From Labilithrix luteola (lineage in GTDB: Bacteria; Myxococcota_A; Polyangia; Polyangiales; Polyangiaceae), in contig NZ_CP012333.1 in NCBI RefSeq assembly GCF_001263205.1, positions 1,488,001 to 1,552,000 on the forward strand: a stretch of DNA of 64,000 bases, written 5' to 3'. This document shows positions 26,171 through 35,376 of this stretch, piece after piece. Under the pieces are notes generated by a model. That model did no database searches and was not told the DNA's origin. It saw only the letters and a list, made by a program, of their open reading frames with translations. The translations under genes were made by a program, and so were the position numbers. How positions within the stretch are numbered: the stretch's first letter is position 1; the number at the start of each line of letters is the position of its first letter.

Positions 26171-26542
26171 ATGGGAATCAAGATCGCCATCGCCGACGAC
26201 TCGACCATCGTTCGCCAACAAGTGGCGTATGCGCTTGCGCAGGTGGGTTACGACGTCATCGAAGCTGCCGACGGCCAGGAAGCCTTCGAACGCATTTCGG
26301 CCACGCCCAACATCAAGCTTCTGATCTGCGACGTGAACATGCCGCGCATGAACGGGCTCGAGCTTCTCGCCAAGCTCGCGGGTCCGACCAAGAGCCCGCC
26401 CTTCCCCATCGTGATGCTCACGACCGACGGTCATCCCGAGCTCATCGCGCAAGCACGCGGCCTCGGAGCCAAGGGGTGGATGGTCAAGCCGGTGCAGCCC
26501 GAGATCCTCGTCGCAACGGTGAAGAAGCTCACCGGCACCTGA
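26171..26542 (+). CDS. CheY-like single-domain response regulator
   Basis: A protein of 123 residues made of one receiver domain. The acidic pair is D9-D10, the phosphoacceptor is D54 in LICDVNMP, the switch residue is Thr84/85 in MLTTDG, and Lys106 lies in VKPVQP. All catalytic positions are present. There is no output domain, so it signals by protein contact. It lies 42 bp after the CheX-like gene and is the probable end of the FIST-kinase operon. Confidence 0.9.
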   Translation: MGIKIAIADDSTIVRQQVAYALAQVGYDVIEAADGQEAFERISATPNIKLLICDVNMPRMNGLELLAKLAGPTKSPPFPIVMLTTDGHPELIAQARGLGAKGWMVKPVQPEILVATVKKLTGT

Positions 26543-26606
26543 CGATCGCCGTCGACGCGCGCTCGTTTTCAGCGCGCGTCGCGGTGACGATTTCGAAGGC
26601 CTGCGC

Positions 26607-27404
26607 TCAGCGAACGGCTTCGGCGAGATACCAGCGCGCGAAGAACGGAGCGTTCACCGCGTCCTGGCCGGTACGCGCGCGTTGCGCCGACGTCATCAGA
26701 AGCGAATCGACCTTCTGGAAACCCTCGCCACAGACGAGCGGCGAAATATCCGGCGTCTTGAAGAGGAACGGCTCTCCGGCTTCGCCGGCGAAGTCGGCAA
26801 CGCCGTCCGCCCCACGGGCGTGATCGACGTAATCGAAGTACACGCGACTCTCGGGGGCGAGCATCGAAGCCAAGACACGGAACGTGCTCCGGACGGCGTC
26901 TTCGGTGAGATAGGGGATGACCCCCTCCCAGATCACGATGGTCGCGAGGTCGGTCTGGAAGCCGGCCCCCTTCAAGGCCATGGCGAAATCGTCGCGTTCG
27001 AAATCACACGGAACGAACACGGAGGCGTCACGCGGATACCCCGGTACCGCTTCGAGAGCCGCCCGCTTGTAGCCCTGCGTTGCCGGGTGATCGACCTCGA
27101 AAAAGCGAACGCCGGGGCGCGCCAGACGAGCAGACCGAGTATCGAGTCCCGCGCCGAGGACCACGACCTGAGCAACGCTGCCACGTTGGATGGCTTCGTC
27201 CAACCAGGCGGTTCGCACGGCGATTCCGAGTTCCATCTCGGGAGCCACCAAGTCCCCTGCGGCCAGTAGGGCGATGCCCTCTTCTCCCACGAGATAGCTA
27301 GCCCAGGGATCGTTACAGATTGCCTGGGGTCGTTGGCTGGCGCGTGCCCGATAGGCTGCTGCGATTCGCGCGGTGCGACTCCCCCACTCGGACACTGCTT
27401 GCAT
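26607..27404 (-). CDS. SAM-dependent methyltransferase, leucine carboxyl methyltransferase-like (TIGR00027 type)
   Basis: A protein of 265 residues. Motif I reads VVVLGAGLDTRSARL, followed by FFEVDHPATQ and WEGVIPYL, which together mark the LCMT/TIGR00027 group of class I methyltransferases common in actinobacteria and myxobacteria. The substrate is unknown, often a secondary metabolite or peptide carboxylate. It is convergent with the signalling operon and divergent from the hydrolase at 27450. Confidence 0.82.
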   Translation of the reverse strand: MQAVSEWGSRTARIAAAYRARASQRPQAICNDPWASYLVGEEGIALLAAGDLVAPEMELGIAVRTAWLDEAIQRGSVAQVVVLGAGLDTRSARLARPGVRFFEVDHPATQGYKRAALEAVPGYPRDASVFVPCDFERDDFAMALKGAGFQTDLATIVIWEGVIPYLTEDAVRSTFRVLASMLAPESRVYFDYVDHARGADGVADFAGEAGEPFLFKTPDISPLVCGEGFQKVDSLLMTSAQRARTGQDAVNAPFFARWYLAEAVR

Positions 27405-27449
27405 GGCAGCGCGGTATGTCCAGAGATCGGCGCCCTGTCAAGGTGACTT

Positions 27450-28301
27450 GTGATCAGGTATGACTGCTCGATGCAGGTCGCCTTGGACGATGTCGAGCTG
27501 TTCTACGAACGCGTGGGGAACGGGCCGCCTCTTCTGACGTTGCATGGGGGGTTGGGTCTCGATCACACATACCTTCGGCCGTGGCTCGATCCACTGGCCG
27601 ACAGCTTCGAGCTGATCTACTTCGATCAGCGCGGAAACGGCCGCTCTGGCGGCGCCGGCACCTTGGCTGACGCCACGCACGCCACGTGGGTCGCCGATGT
27701 GGAAGCGCTCCGTCGGAAATTGGGATTGGACAAGTTCGTCCTCTTCGGTCACTCCTACGGAAGTTTCCTCGCACTCGAATACGCGATTGCCCATCCCGAG
27801 CATCTCGCAGGGTTGGTACTTTGCGAAGTCGCGCCGAAGATCGACTACATGCCGGTAGCCTTCGCGCGCGTCCAGGAGCGCTCGCCCGAACTCTTCGCCA
27901 AGCTCATGGCGTCGTTCGCGCGCCCAGCGAAGGACGACGCGGACCTGCGCGCGATGTGGAACGAGATCCTTCCGGCCTACTTCTGGAAGTTCGACCCCGC
28001 GCTCGCCGCCAAGATGGACGCGCCGATCCAGTACCGCGCCGAGGCGTTCAATCAGTCGGCCGGCAAGTGCCTACCGACGTTCGACGTCACCAGCACGGTC
28101 TCCGGAATCAAGGTGCCCACGCTCGTTCTCGTCGGCCGCCACGACTGGCTCTTGCCGGTCGAAGAAGGCGCCAAGCGCGTGCATGACGCCGTTTCGGGCT
28201 CGCGCATGGTCGTCTTCGAAGAGAGCGGGCACTTCCCCTTCATGGAAGAGCCCGCCGCGTTCATCGACGCGATGCGCGCCTGGAAGAAGTCGATTCTCTG
28301 A
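27450..28301 (+). CDS. Alpha/beta hydrolase, proline-iminopeptidase-like
   Basis: A protein of 283 residues from a GTG with AAGGTG six bases upstream; an ATG at 27471 is the alternative. It shows the oxyanion motif LHGGLG, FDQRGNGRS, the nucleophile elbow GHSYGS, an acidic residue in GRHDWLLP and the catalytic His in ESGHFPF. All three triad residues are present. There is no signal peptide, so it acts in the cytosol. The substrate cannot be deduced; peptidase, esterase and lactonase activities all occur in this group. Confidence 0.82.
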   Translation: MIRYDCSMQVALDDVELFYERVGNGPPLLTLHGGLGLDHTYLRPWLDPLADSFELIYFDQRGNGRSGGAGTLADATHATWVADVEALRRKLGLDKFVLFGHSYGSFLALEYAIAHPEHLAGLVLCEVAPKIDYMPVAFARVQERSPELFAKLMASFARPAKDDADLRAMWNEILPAYFWKFDPALAAKMDAPIQYRAEAFNQSAGKCLPTFDVTSTVSGIKVPTLVLVGRHDWLLPVEEGAKRVHDAVSGSRMVVFEESGHFPFMEEPAAFIDAMRAWKKSIL

Positions 28302-28303
28302 GC

Positions 28304-28336
28304 GAGCAAGAGTGAGGAGCGCCCGCTCGGTTGCTC
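28304..28336. terminator. Possible bidirectional hairpin between hydrolase and cassette B
   Basis: GAGCAA (28304-28309) and TTGCTC (28331-28336) can pair across the short convergent gap. The right arm overlaps the last stop codon of cassette B. There is no T-run; weak evidence. Confidence 0.2.
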
Positions 28337-30128
28337 AGTTGACGGGGGGCCCCTTCGTTGCACTGAGCGGGCGACTGCCCGTACCACCGGCATAGCCGTA
28401 GCTGGAGTACACGTCGGTGCCCCAGACGTAGACGGCGAAGGGACCATCGCTGTTCGCTTCGTGACGTCCGTAACCGCACGTGCCGCCTGGGAACTTCTGC
28501 GGCATGCCGCGGTTCGTCAGATAGACCCACGTGAACTCGTAGTCTCCGGCGACGTCGAGCGGTTTCCAATCGGAGATCTCGCCGGCGCATTCGAGCGTGA
28601 CTGGCTTGAATCCCGAGTCCGTCTTCTTCCGCACGAACGTGAGCGTGGTCTCGGGGTACGTGTGGTCGACGAAGAAGATGTAGCGATCGAGGAATTGGGC
28701 CGACGGAACCGCGTTGACGAAGTCGGGGTCGCCCATCGCCGGACCGTTGGTCGAGTTCGCGATCCCCAACCCGCCCGTCATGAACATGCCCGCGTAGAAC
28801 GGGTGCTGGTCGTCCTGCGAGCGCACGGACATCAAATCGTTCGCCACGAACGTGACGACCTGACCTGCTTCGAGCGTTTCGGGCGCGCCGCCGAAGGGAG
28901 CCGGATCGTAGGTGAGCTTGGTCCCGTTGACCGCGCCAACGAGGCGCCACGGAACCGTCTCGCGCGCCGAGGTCATGCCGACTGCCCCGGCGCCGGTACG
29001 AGGGCGGTATGGAACGAGCGCGTACTCACTTCCCCACTGAGAGACCGGCGCGATCTGCTGCTGGGTGACGTCGCAAGCCGACGTGACCATGAACGTGCAC
29101 TCCGAGCCGCCGAACAGGCCGATCGGCTTGTTGGCCTGGATGGGACTACCGCTCGTGTCGGCCTTCTGGGTGATTTGAAGAACCTCGCCCTTGTTGATGG
29201 TCCAGGTCTGCGTCTGGCCTTCTCCGATACCGGTGATGCCGCCGCCGCCGAGGATGTCCACGTTCGGCCGCATGCGAACTTCGGTACCGTCTTCGGCGCC
29301 GATGATCTGCACGGTCGGGTTGCTGGTGGCCCACGTGCTCACCGCAACGTAGTTCGTGTCCCATGACGAGATGGGCAGGAGCATGGTGGCAGTTGGCGTG
29401 TGGGTGACCGCGCCGCCGTAAGGCCAGATCGAATAGGCGCTGACGGGAATATCACTCGAAATCTGGAATGCCTTCGTCCGCGCCGTCTTGTGGGCAATCG
29501 GATCTTTGCGAAGCGCGGGGACGATACCGCTCGGACAGCCAATGAAGTCGTAGGTGTTCGGCGCGTCGTTGCCCGAGAGGAACACGAGCGCGACCTTCCC
29601 CGGCGAAACAGGCCCCGTCACCGGGGTGTACACGACCTTCGTGCCTTGCATGTCCGCGTAGTAGGTCGAGGCACTGATATCGAGCGGCTCGCCCCCATAG
29701 GAAGCGGAGAGCGTCGCCTCCTTGTCCCAGACGTTGGCGACCATGGCGACGAAGCACGACCCCTGGGCGCCGCTCGTTTGGTCCGGCGGGAGCGTCGCGA
29801 ACTCGCACCCGATCGAGCCCTTCGAGAGCTTCGCGCTATCGCACGCGGCGACGCACGAGGTGGTGCCACATCCTTGATCGGGCGGACACGCGTCGGAGGC
29901 CGTGTCGGAACCGTCGCAATGATGGGTGACGATCCGCTTGAGGTCGCGTGAGCAGCTCTGCGTCTCCTGGCACACCGTCGCAGCCGAGCTGCCGTCTCCC
30001 GCGTCGTTGTCGACGAGAGGAGGCGTCACGGGGTCGGAGAAGCCAGTATTGCTGCTACTGCACGCGACGACCGAGGCGGCGACGCCCGACGCGAGAAAGG
30101 CGATACCGAAAAACGTAAGGATCTGCAT
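28335..30128 (-). CDS. IgGFc-binding-like lipoprotein (cassette B, gene 8)
   Basis: A protein of 597 residues. The ATG at 30128 has GAGG six bases upstream; a GTG at 30140 overlapping the RCC1 stop is possible. The lipobox is SVVAC. A Cys-rich segment (SCSRDL, GCGTTSC) leads into the IgGFc-binding-like domain with YGGAVTHTPTATMLLPISSW, KPIGLFGGSEC and APVSQWGSEY; the end reads SYGYAGGTGSRP. These blocks line up with 9476-11254 and 39102-40874, and this copy looks closer to C than to A. It is likely surface-exposed. Confidence 0.8.
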   Translation of the reverse strand: MQILTFFGIAFLASGVAASVVACSSSNTGFSDPVTPPLVDNDAGDGSSAATVCQETQSCSRDLKRIVTHHCDGSDTASDACPPDQGCGTTSCVAACDSAKLSKGSIGCEFATLPPDQTSGAQGSCFVAMVANVWDKEATLSASYGGEPLDISASTYYADMQGTKVVYTPVTGPVSPGKVALVFLSGNDAPNTYDFIGCPSGIVPALRKDPIAHKTARTKAFQISSDIPVSAYSIWPYGGAVTHTPTATMLLPISSWDTNYVAVSTWATSNPTVQIIGAEDGTEVRMRPNVDILGGGGITGIGEGQTQTWTINKGEVLQITQKADTSGSPIQANKPIGLFGGSECTFMVTSACDVTQQQIAPVSQWGSEYALVPYRPRTGAGAVGMTSARETVPWRLVGAVNGTKLTYDPAPFGGAPETLEAGQVVTFVANDLMSVRSQDDQHPFYAGMFMTGGLGIANSTNGPAMGDPDFVNAVPSAQFLDRYIFFVDHTYPETTLTFVRKKTDSGFKPVTLECAGEISDWKPLDVAGDYEFTWVYLTNRGMPQKFPGGTCGYGRHEANSDGPFAVYVWGTDVYSSYGYAGGTGSRPLSATKGPPVN

Positions 30129-30136
30129 CGTAGGCC

Positions 30137-31516
30137 TCACTCGAAGACGACGGTCACGGGCGTCGGATGCGGGTCTGAATCGGTCGTGCCCTGCCCGAGC
30201 TCTCCATTTGCATTGCCACCCCAACACTCGACCTTGCCGCCCTGAACGAGCGCGCACGTCGCGTTCGTGCTGGTCGCGACCACCACGGCGTGATCCACGA
30301 ACGCGGAGGCCAGTCCGAAGCGACCTTCGAAGTCGCTCGTTGCTCCGCGCCCGAGCTGACCGACCTTGTTGTCACCGCAGCACTGGATGGTGCCGTCGGT
30401 CATGCGCGCGCACGTGCGGTTCGGTGAGAGGGCAAGTTGCTGCGGGAATGCAGGGTCCTTGGGAAGAATGCCCGCGAGCCGCGGCAAACGCTCGCTATCG
30501 GGTACGCCCGTCCCGAGAACGCCGAGCGCGTTGCTGCCCCAGCAGAGAACGCGACCACCGGCAATCGCGCACTGATGCACGTTCCCGCTCCCGCTCCCGC
30601 TCGTCGCGAGGCTCGTGACGGAGAGCAGCGCCGGCAAAGAGGTCGGGATCGGCGTTCCCTCGTTGGTACCGAGCGACGAATCACGGCCGGAGGGGCGACC
30701 CCACCCGATGACGCCACCGGCCTTGGTCATCGCAAAGATGGATTTGTCGCTCCCCGTGACGTTCGTGACCTCGGCCTGCTTCATGTCGGCGAGCGCCGGA
30801 TCACCGTAGTAGTTGGTATATCCAGGCCGCGCGAGCTGGAAGGTGTCGTTCGAGCCCCAGCAGTAGAGCTTTCCGTCTTTGGCGGTGGCGCAAGCGCCCT
30901 GCTGGATCACGTCGACGCGCGCGACGTCGACGTCGAGGGCGACGGGCGCGGGCGTCGGATGGGGATTCTGATCTCGCGTATACGGAGTTGTCAGACCGAG
31001 CTGCGCATAACCATTTTCGCCCCAGCACTGCAAGCGCGATTGGGAATCGACCACGCAGGTGACGTTGCTCGAGGAAGCGATACTGATCTGTTTGACGCCC
31101 GTGAGCCCGACGACGGCCGACGGAGTCGCTCCGGCATCGGCGACCGCGGCGTCACCGCGGCCGAGCGAGCCCTTCGTGTCGGTGCCCCAGCAGCGAACGG
31201 TGCCGTCGCTCACGAGCGCACAGAAATGCTTGTCGCCGGCGACGAGCTGCGTGACGCAAGGCGTGACGGAACACGTCACGGCTTCGGCGGAGGCGTCGTA
31301 TTCGATCGGGGCGATCGCATCCGCATCATCGGTCGGAGACGCATCCTCGACGCCTGCGTCGGGGTTGGACGATGGCGGTAGCGATGCCTCGGGCGTCGAC
31401 GAGTCGGTTTCCTCGACGAACACTTCTCGCTCGTCGCTGCTCGAGCAGGCGACGATAGCCGCCGCGGAGGCGAACATCGACGACGCAAGGAGAAGGAACA
31501 CACGATTGCGGATCAT
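30137..31516 (-). CDS. RCC1-repeat lipoprotein (cassette B, gene 7)
   Basis: A protein of 459 residues. The ATG at 31516 has GAGGAG nine bases upstream. The lipobox is AAIVAC. An Asp/Ser/Pro-rich linker precedes RCC1-type repeats marked CWGTDTKGSLGRG, CWGENGYAQLG, CWGSNALGVLGTG and CWGGNANGELGQG. The conserved lead-in is TPCVTQLVAGDKHFCAL. It lies eight bases before the IgGFc-like gene and 13 bases after the propeller B gene. Confidence 0.82.
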   Translation of the reverse strand: MIRNRVFLLLASSMFASAAAIVACSSSDEREVFVEETDSSTPEASLPPSSNPDAGVEDASPTDDADAIAPIEYDASAEAVTCSVTPCVTQLVAGDKHFCALVSDGTVRCWGTDTKGSLGRGDAAVADAGATPSAVVGLTGVKQISIASSSNVTCVVDSQSRLQCWGENGYAQLGLTTPYTRDQNPHPTPAPVALDVDVARVDVIQQGACATAKDGKLYCWGSNDTFQLARPGYTNYYGDPALADMKQAEVTNVTGSDKSIFAMTKAGGVIGWGRPSGRDSSLGTNEGTPIPTSLPALLSVTSLATSGSGSGNVHQCAIAGGRVLCWGSNALGVLGTGVPDSERLPRLAGILPKDPAFPQQLALSPNRTCARMTDGTIQCCGDNKVGQLGRGATSDFEGRFGLASAFVDHAVVVATSTNATCALVQGGKVECWGGNANGELGQGTTDSDPHPTPVTVVFE

Positions 31517-31529
31517 GGGCGGATGCTCC

Positions 31530-32843
31530 TCACGGATTGGACGGCGCCGTCTTGTGGAGCGCGAGGTTTGCGCCGACGACCCACACGTCATCGGGCCCCG
31601 AAGCCAGGATGTCGTAGACGGTCTGCTGCACGGGCGTGACGTCGTCGACGGCCGCTCGCGCGACGTGCCAGGCCGTTCCGTCCCAGTGACGAAGGCGACC
31701 AAGCGGCCCCGCAGCCCACAGATCGTTCGGCCCCGTGCCTCCGACGACGGAGAGCGAGCGATCGGCGAACCCTGTCTCGGCAGCGGCATGCTGGGTCCAC
31801 GCGAACGTGGCGCCGTCGTCGGTGCTCACGCCTTGGTGGTAATAGGCGTATCCGCTCGAGTTGGTGGTGAAGTTGACGATGAATACCGACTCTCGCGAGA
31901 ACGAGAGACCGAAGGTGTCGTTGCGCGGCTTGTCTGTGGTGGTGGGCTGCGCCGTGCTCCACGCGTAGCCGCCAGCGCCGTCGGGGCGGCGATGAATGAC
32001 CTGACCGGCCTGCGTGTACGAGTTCACGGCGCCCCTGGCGCTCACCCAGATGTCGCCAGTACCGGTTCCCCAGATCTTCTCGAAGTGCGCTTTGAACGCG
32101 GTCGATGCGGAGTCGACGAGCCAGCCCGTTCCGATGGCGGCAGCATCTCCAGCATCCCCCGCGTCGCCGTCTCCCGGGAGACCGTCCGGGCCCACGTAAT
32201 GCAAAATGTAACTCGGGTCGGACGCGCTCACACGCTGAGGCATCGATGCGGTCGCCCAGACGTCCGTGGCGCTCGTTCCCCAGAGCGAGCGAATCGTCAG
32301 CGGTGCCGCCACCTGCGTCCATTCGAGCGTGGCCGGGCTCGTTCCCGTTCCGTGATACAGCACGCCGGGAACGACAGCGTTGGTCGGCGAGGTCGGGCCC
32401 CCGCCGACCCAGATGTCCGTCGGGCTGCTTCCCCAGATGGCATAGAGAGGAACGCCCGCGGCGAACGATTGCACCCATGCCGTGCCGTCCCAGCGCAGCA
32501 CGTTGCCCTTTTCGCTCACCGTCCAGACGACGCCCGAAGCATCTTTCCAGAGGTTGCGTAGCGTTTGCCCGTCGGGCACGTCGACATGGCACCAGCCTTC
32601 GTCGGTGCACGTGCGCATAGGCTTCGCCGCGTCGACGTCGGCATCGGCATCGATCGAGGCGTCGCTGCCCGCATCGTCGAGTGACACCGCGGCGTCCGAC
32701 ATCGGAATCGGCGTCGAAGGTGCCGCGTCGGGCTGGCTCGAGAGCTCCGGCGTGGACTCGTCGCTCCCCTCACTGCAGGCGACGGCGGCAGGCACGACAG
32801 CTGCCGCGAGCGCTGCCCATCGAAACATTCGTGTGGCGTTCAA
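31530..32843 (-). CDS. Beta-propeller-like lipoprotein B (cassette B, gene 6)
   Basis: A protein of 437 residues if the TTG at 32843 is used; it overlaps the upstream stop and has AAGGAG seven bases before it. An ATG at 32828 lacks a good ribosome site. The lipobox is AAVAC. After an Asp/Ala-rich linker comes DEGWCHVDVP, the mark of this series, then propeller-like blades with AIWGSSPTDIWVGG, LWGTSATDVWA and SGPDDVWVVG. A Gly/Asp/Ala run interrupts the middle. Function unknown. Confidence 0.75.
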   Translation of the reverse strand: MNATRMFRWAALAAAVVPAAVACSEGSDESTPELSSQPDAAPSTPIPMSDAAVSLDDAGSDASIDADADVDAAKPMRTCTDEGWCHVDVPDGQTLRNLWKDASGVVWTVSEKGNVLRWDGTAWVQSFAAGVPLYAIWGSSPTDIWVGGGPTSPTNAVVPGVLYHGTGTSPATLEWTQVAAPLTIRSLWGTSATDVWATASMPQRVSASDPSYILHYVGPDGLPGDGDAGDAGDAAAIGTGWLVDSASTAFKAHFEKIWGTGTGDIWVSARGAVNSYTQAGQVIHRRPDGAGGYAWSTAQPTTTDKPRNDTFGLSFSRESVFIVNFTTNSSGYAYYHQGVSTDDGATFAWTQHAAAETGFADRSLSVVGGTGPNDLWAAGPLGRLRHWDGTAWHVARAAVDDVTPVQQTVYDILASGPDDVWVVGANLALHKTAPSNP

Positions 32844-34066
32844 GGCGTCGCTCCTTGCGCGTTGGCTTTGGGGCCCGTGAAGTGGATGACGACGCCGCTG
32901 CCAACGGCCCAGACGTCGTTCGGACCGCTGCCCCAGACGCCGGTGAGCGAGGGCCGGTTGCCCGGCGCGAAAGCCGCGGACGACGTTCGCCACGTAGCTC
33001 CGTCCCAGTGAATGAGCGTGGCATGCTCGCCGACGGCCCAGATATCGCTCTCGCTCGAACCCCACACGCCGCGAAGGTTTTCCTGCGTTGGAGAGGACAC
33101 GGGAATCCATTGCCCGCTCTCGTCCGTGTAATGGCGAATCGTGCCGTAATCGCCTACGGCCCATAGGTCACCAGCTTTGCTGCCCCAGATCCCGTAGAGC
33201 GCCCCGAGACACTGCGTGTCGATCTCTTGGACTCCCGGGCCGCCGTTCACGGAATTGGTTCCACCGATGCGAGCGCCGAACGGCAAGCCGTTCTGTCCCT
33301 TGTTGCCGACGATCCACACGTCATCGGGGCCGCTGCCCCAGATCCCGCGAATCGTCGTGAACGTGGAGCCGTCGATTCCCGTTGCCCAGCCCGGTCCACC
33401 GTCGATCTGGGTGGTCTGCCACCCCGATTCGTACCATCTGCCGTTTGCGTGCTGGGCGTAGGTCGCGGCGCCGCCGACCCAGACCTTGTCCGGCGACGAC
33501 CCCCAGATAGCGTTCGTCGTGACGGCCGTCTGCCCCGTCATGTCGGCGACAGGAACGGCCGACGTCCACTGCGCAGTGCCGTTCACGAAGCCATTCGAAC
33601 GGAAGATCTGATCGGGCGCGCTAACGACCCAAATGTCCCCCGGGCCCGCGCCCCAGATCGCGCGAAGCGACGCGTGCGTCGGGGCGGGGACAGCGGCCCA
33701 CGCCTTGCCATCCCAGTGAAGGACGCTGCCGAAGGCGCCCGCAACCCAGACGTCGTTCGCGCTGCTTCCCCAGACGCTCGAGAGCCCGAGCCCCTGCGGG
33801 TGGTTCGTCTTCTCCGGGCACCACTCGAAGTCGTCGCACGAGATCGACGTCACGAGCGGGCAATCGACCGTGTTGCCTTCGCATCCCGCGTCGCTCGCGT
33901 CGTTGACGTCCTGCGTGTCCGCGTCGTCGACCGTCATGGCAGGGATGGCGGCATCCGCCTGGGTCGGCGGAGCCGTCGCCTCGTCGTTGCTCGCGCAGTT
34001 GGCCATCACCGCGACGAGCGCAGAGACACCGAGCAGGCCTGCACTTCGAAGGACGAGCGCGCTCAT
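32840..34066 (-). CDS. Beta-propeller-like lipoprotein A (cassette B, gene 5)
   Basis: A protein of 408 residues; the ATG at 34066 overlaps the Cys-rich gene stop. The lipobox is AVMANC. The Cys segment ISCDDFEWCPE is followed by at least seven blades with the motif WGSSxxDVWVxG and xHWDG. The ending GVWGSGPNDVWAVGSGVVIH nearly matches the paralogue at 43556-44770. The repeat density is the same as in cassette A, so the three are orthologous positions in the cassette. Confidence 0.78.
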   Translation of the reverse strand: MSALVLRSAGLLGVSALVAVMANCASNDEATAPPTQADAAIPAMTVDDADTQDVNDASDAGCEGNTVDCPLVTSISCDDFEWCPEKTNHPQGLGLSSVWGSSANDVWVAGAFGSVLHWDGKAWAAVPAPTHASLRAIWGAGPGDIWVVSAPDQIFRSNGFVNGTAQWTSAVPVADMTGQTAVTTNAIWGSSPDKVWVGGAATYAQHANGRWYESGWQTTQIDGGPGWATGIDGSTFTTIRGIWGSGPDDVWIVGNKGQNGLPFGARIGGTNSVNGGPGVQEIDTQCLGALYGIWGSKAGDLWAVGDYGTIRHYTDESGQWIPVSSPTQENLRGVWGSSESDIWAVGEHATLIHWDGATWRTSSAAFAPGNRPSLTGVWGSGPNDVWAVGSGVVIHFTGPKANAQGATP

Positions 34067-35313
34067 TTCGTCACCGGTCCCGCGTCGCATTCGCGCATGA
34101 GGCACGCACCGGCCACGCATGGCTGGCCTGCCGCCGTATTGCATTGATTGTTGCACGAGCCGCAGTGGAGGCCGTCGATGAGCAGGTTGGTTTCACACCC
34201 GTTGGACGCGTCGCCGTCGCAATCCCCCCAACCAGGAGGACATTCGAATTCGCAGAATCCCTTCTTGCAGGAGGCGGCGTAGCTCCCCTTACTCGGACAC
34301 GAATACCCGCATGCACCGCAGTTGCGCGGGTCGTTCAGAAGATCGACGCACGTCGCCTCGCCCGCGCCGTTCCTGCACAACGTCTCGAGCGGCTCGCACC
34401 CGCAACCGACGGCGTCGCCGCGTTTCAGGCACTCCTGATCGGGTGGGCACACGTTCCCGCACGTACCGCAGTTGTTGCGGTCGGTCTGGATGGCGACCTC
34501 ACAACCATCGTGGTCGTTGATGATGCCGTTGCAGTCCGCCCAGCCTTTCGAACACGTCAGCTGGGCGCATTTGCCCATCTGGCAGCGATATTCCATATTC
34601 GGCGGCGGCGGGCCGGCGTCGGTGCCCTGGCACTGGTTCCCGCAGGCACCGCAGTTCGTGTCGTCGACGGAGAGATCGACGCACTGACCGTTGCACCACG
34701 TCTTTCCGTCTGGGCAACCGCACTTGCCGCTGATGCATCGCCGTCCGCCGTCGGATTCGACGGGACACACGATCCCGCAACCACCGCAGTTGTCGGGGTT
34801 GTTCGCAAGGTTGGTCTCACACCCGTCGTCGACGAGGCCGTTGCAATCCTGGAATTGCGAAGTGCCGCTCGACACGCACTGACGCGCGCACGCTCCGTCC
34901 ACGCACCTCGTTTCCATGTTCATCTCTGGAAACGTGCTCGAGGCAGGACACTTGTTGCCGCACGCGCCGCAGTTGTCCTTGTCGGAGAGCAAGTTCGTCT
35001 GGCAGGCGTAGACGGTGCCGAAACCACCGGCCGCGGCGCACGTGGCGTACGGAGCCGGGCACTCCGTCGCCATGCACATCTCCGGTTTGAGGAGCGGCGT
35101 TTGCGCATCCGCGGCCTCGCCCGCATCGGGCGGCGGCGTAAACGTCGCCTGTGTCGGCGCGCTGGCGTCCCCGTTTTCGCCCGATCCGATGGCGATACGT
35201 TCTTCGCCGTTCGAGCAGGCAAACGTCACCGCGAGCATGGTGCCGAAAGCGCCGAGCCACGCACGACGCAACGTCGAACGCGTGGAACCGGTTGTGGGCA
35301 AGCGATCCATCAT
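34063..35313 (-). CDS. Six-repeat Cys-rich Stig1-like lipoprotein (cassette B, gene 4)
   Basis: A protein of 416 residues from the ATG at 35313 (GGAG upstream; a GTG at 35322 is possible). The lipobox-like end is VTFAC. Six repeats of the NCGxCGxxC type are present, the last degenerate (HCGSCNNQC), interleaved with DCNG and DGCET segments. The C-terminus is GQPCVAGAC with ECDAG. The stop overlaps the propeller A start. It is likely a disulfide-rich surface protein. Confidence 0.77.
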   Translation of the reverse strand: MMDRLPTTGSTRSTLRRAWLGAFGTMLAVTFACSNGEERIAIGSGENGDASAPTQATFTPPPDAGEAADAQTPLLKPEMCMATECPAPYATCAAAGGFGTVYACQTNLLSDKDNCGACGNKCPASSTFPEMNMETRCVDGACARQCVSSGTSQFQDCNGLVDDGCETNLANNPDNCGGCGIVCPVESDGGRRCISGKCGCPDGKTWCNGQCVDLSVDDTNCGACGNQCQGTDAGPPPPNMEYRCQMGKCAQLTCSKGWADCNGIINDHDGCEVAIQTDRNNCGTCGNVCPPDQECLKRGDAVGCGCEPLETLCRNGAGEATCVDLLNDPRNCGACGYSCPSKGSYAASCKKGFCEFECPPGWGDCDGDASNGCETNLLIDGLHCGSCNNQCNTAAGQPCVAGACLMRECDAGPVTK

Positions 35314-35376
35314 CGCCTTCACTCCATTTCGAAATTGCCGAGCGAACGCCGGCGAAAGATGCCTATCGAGTCGCCG

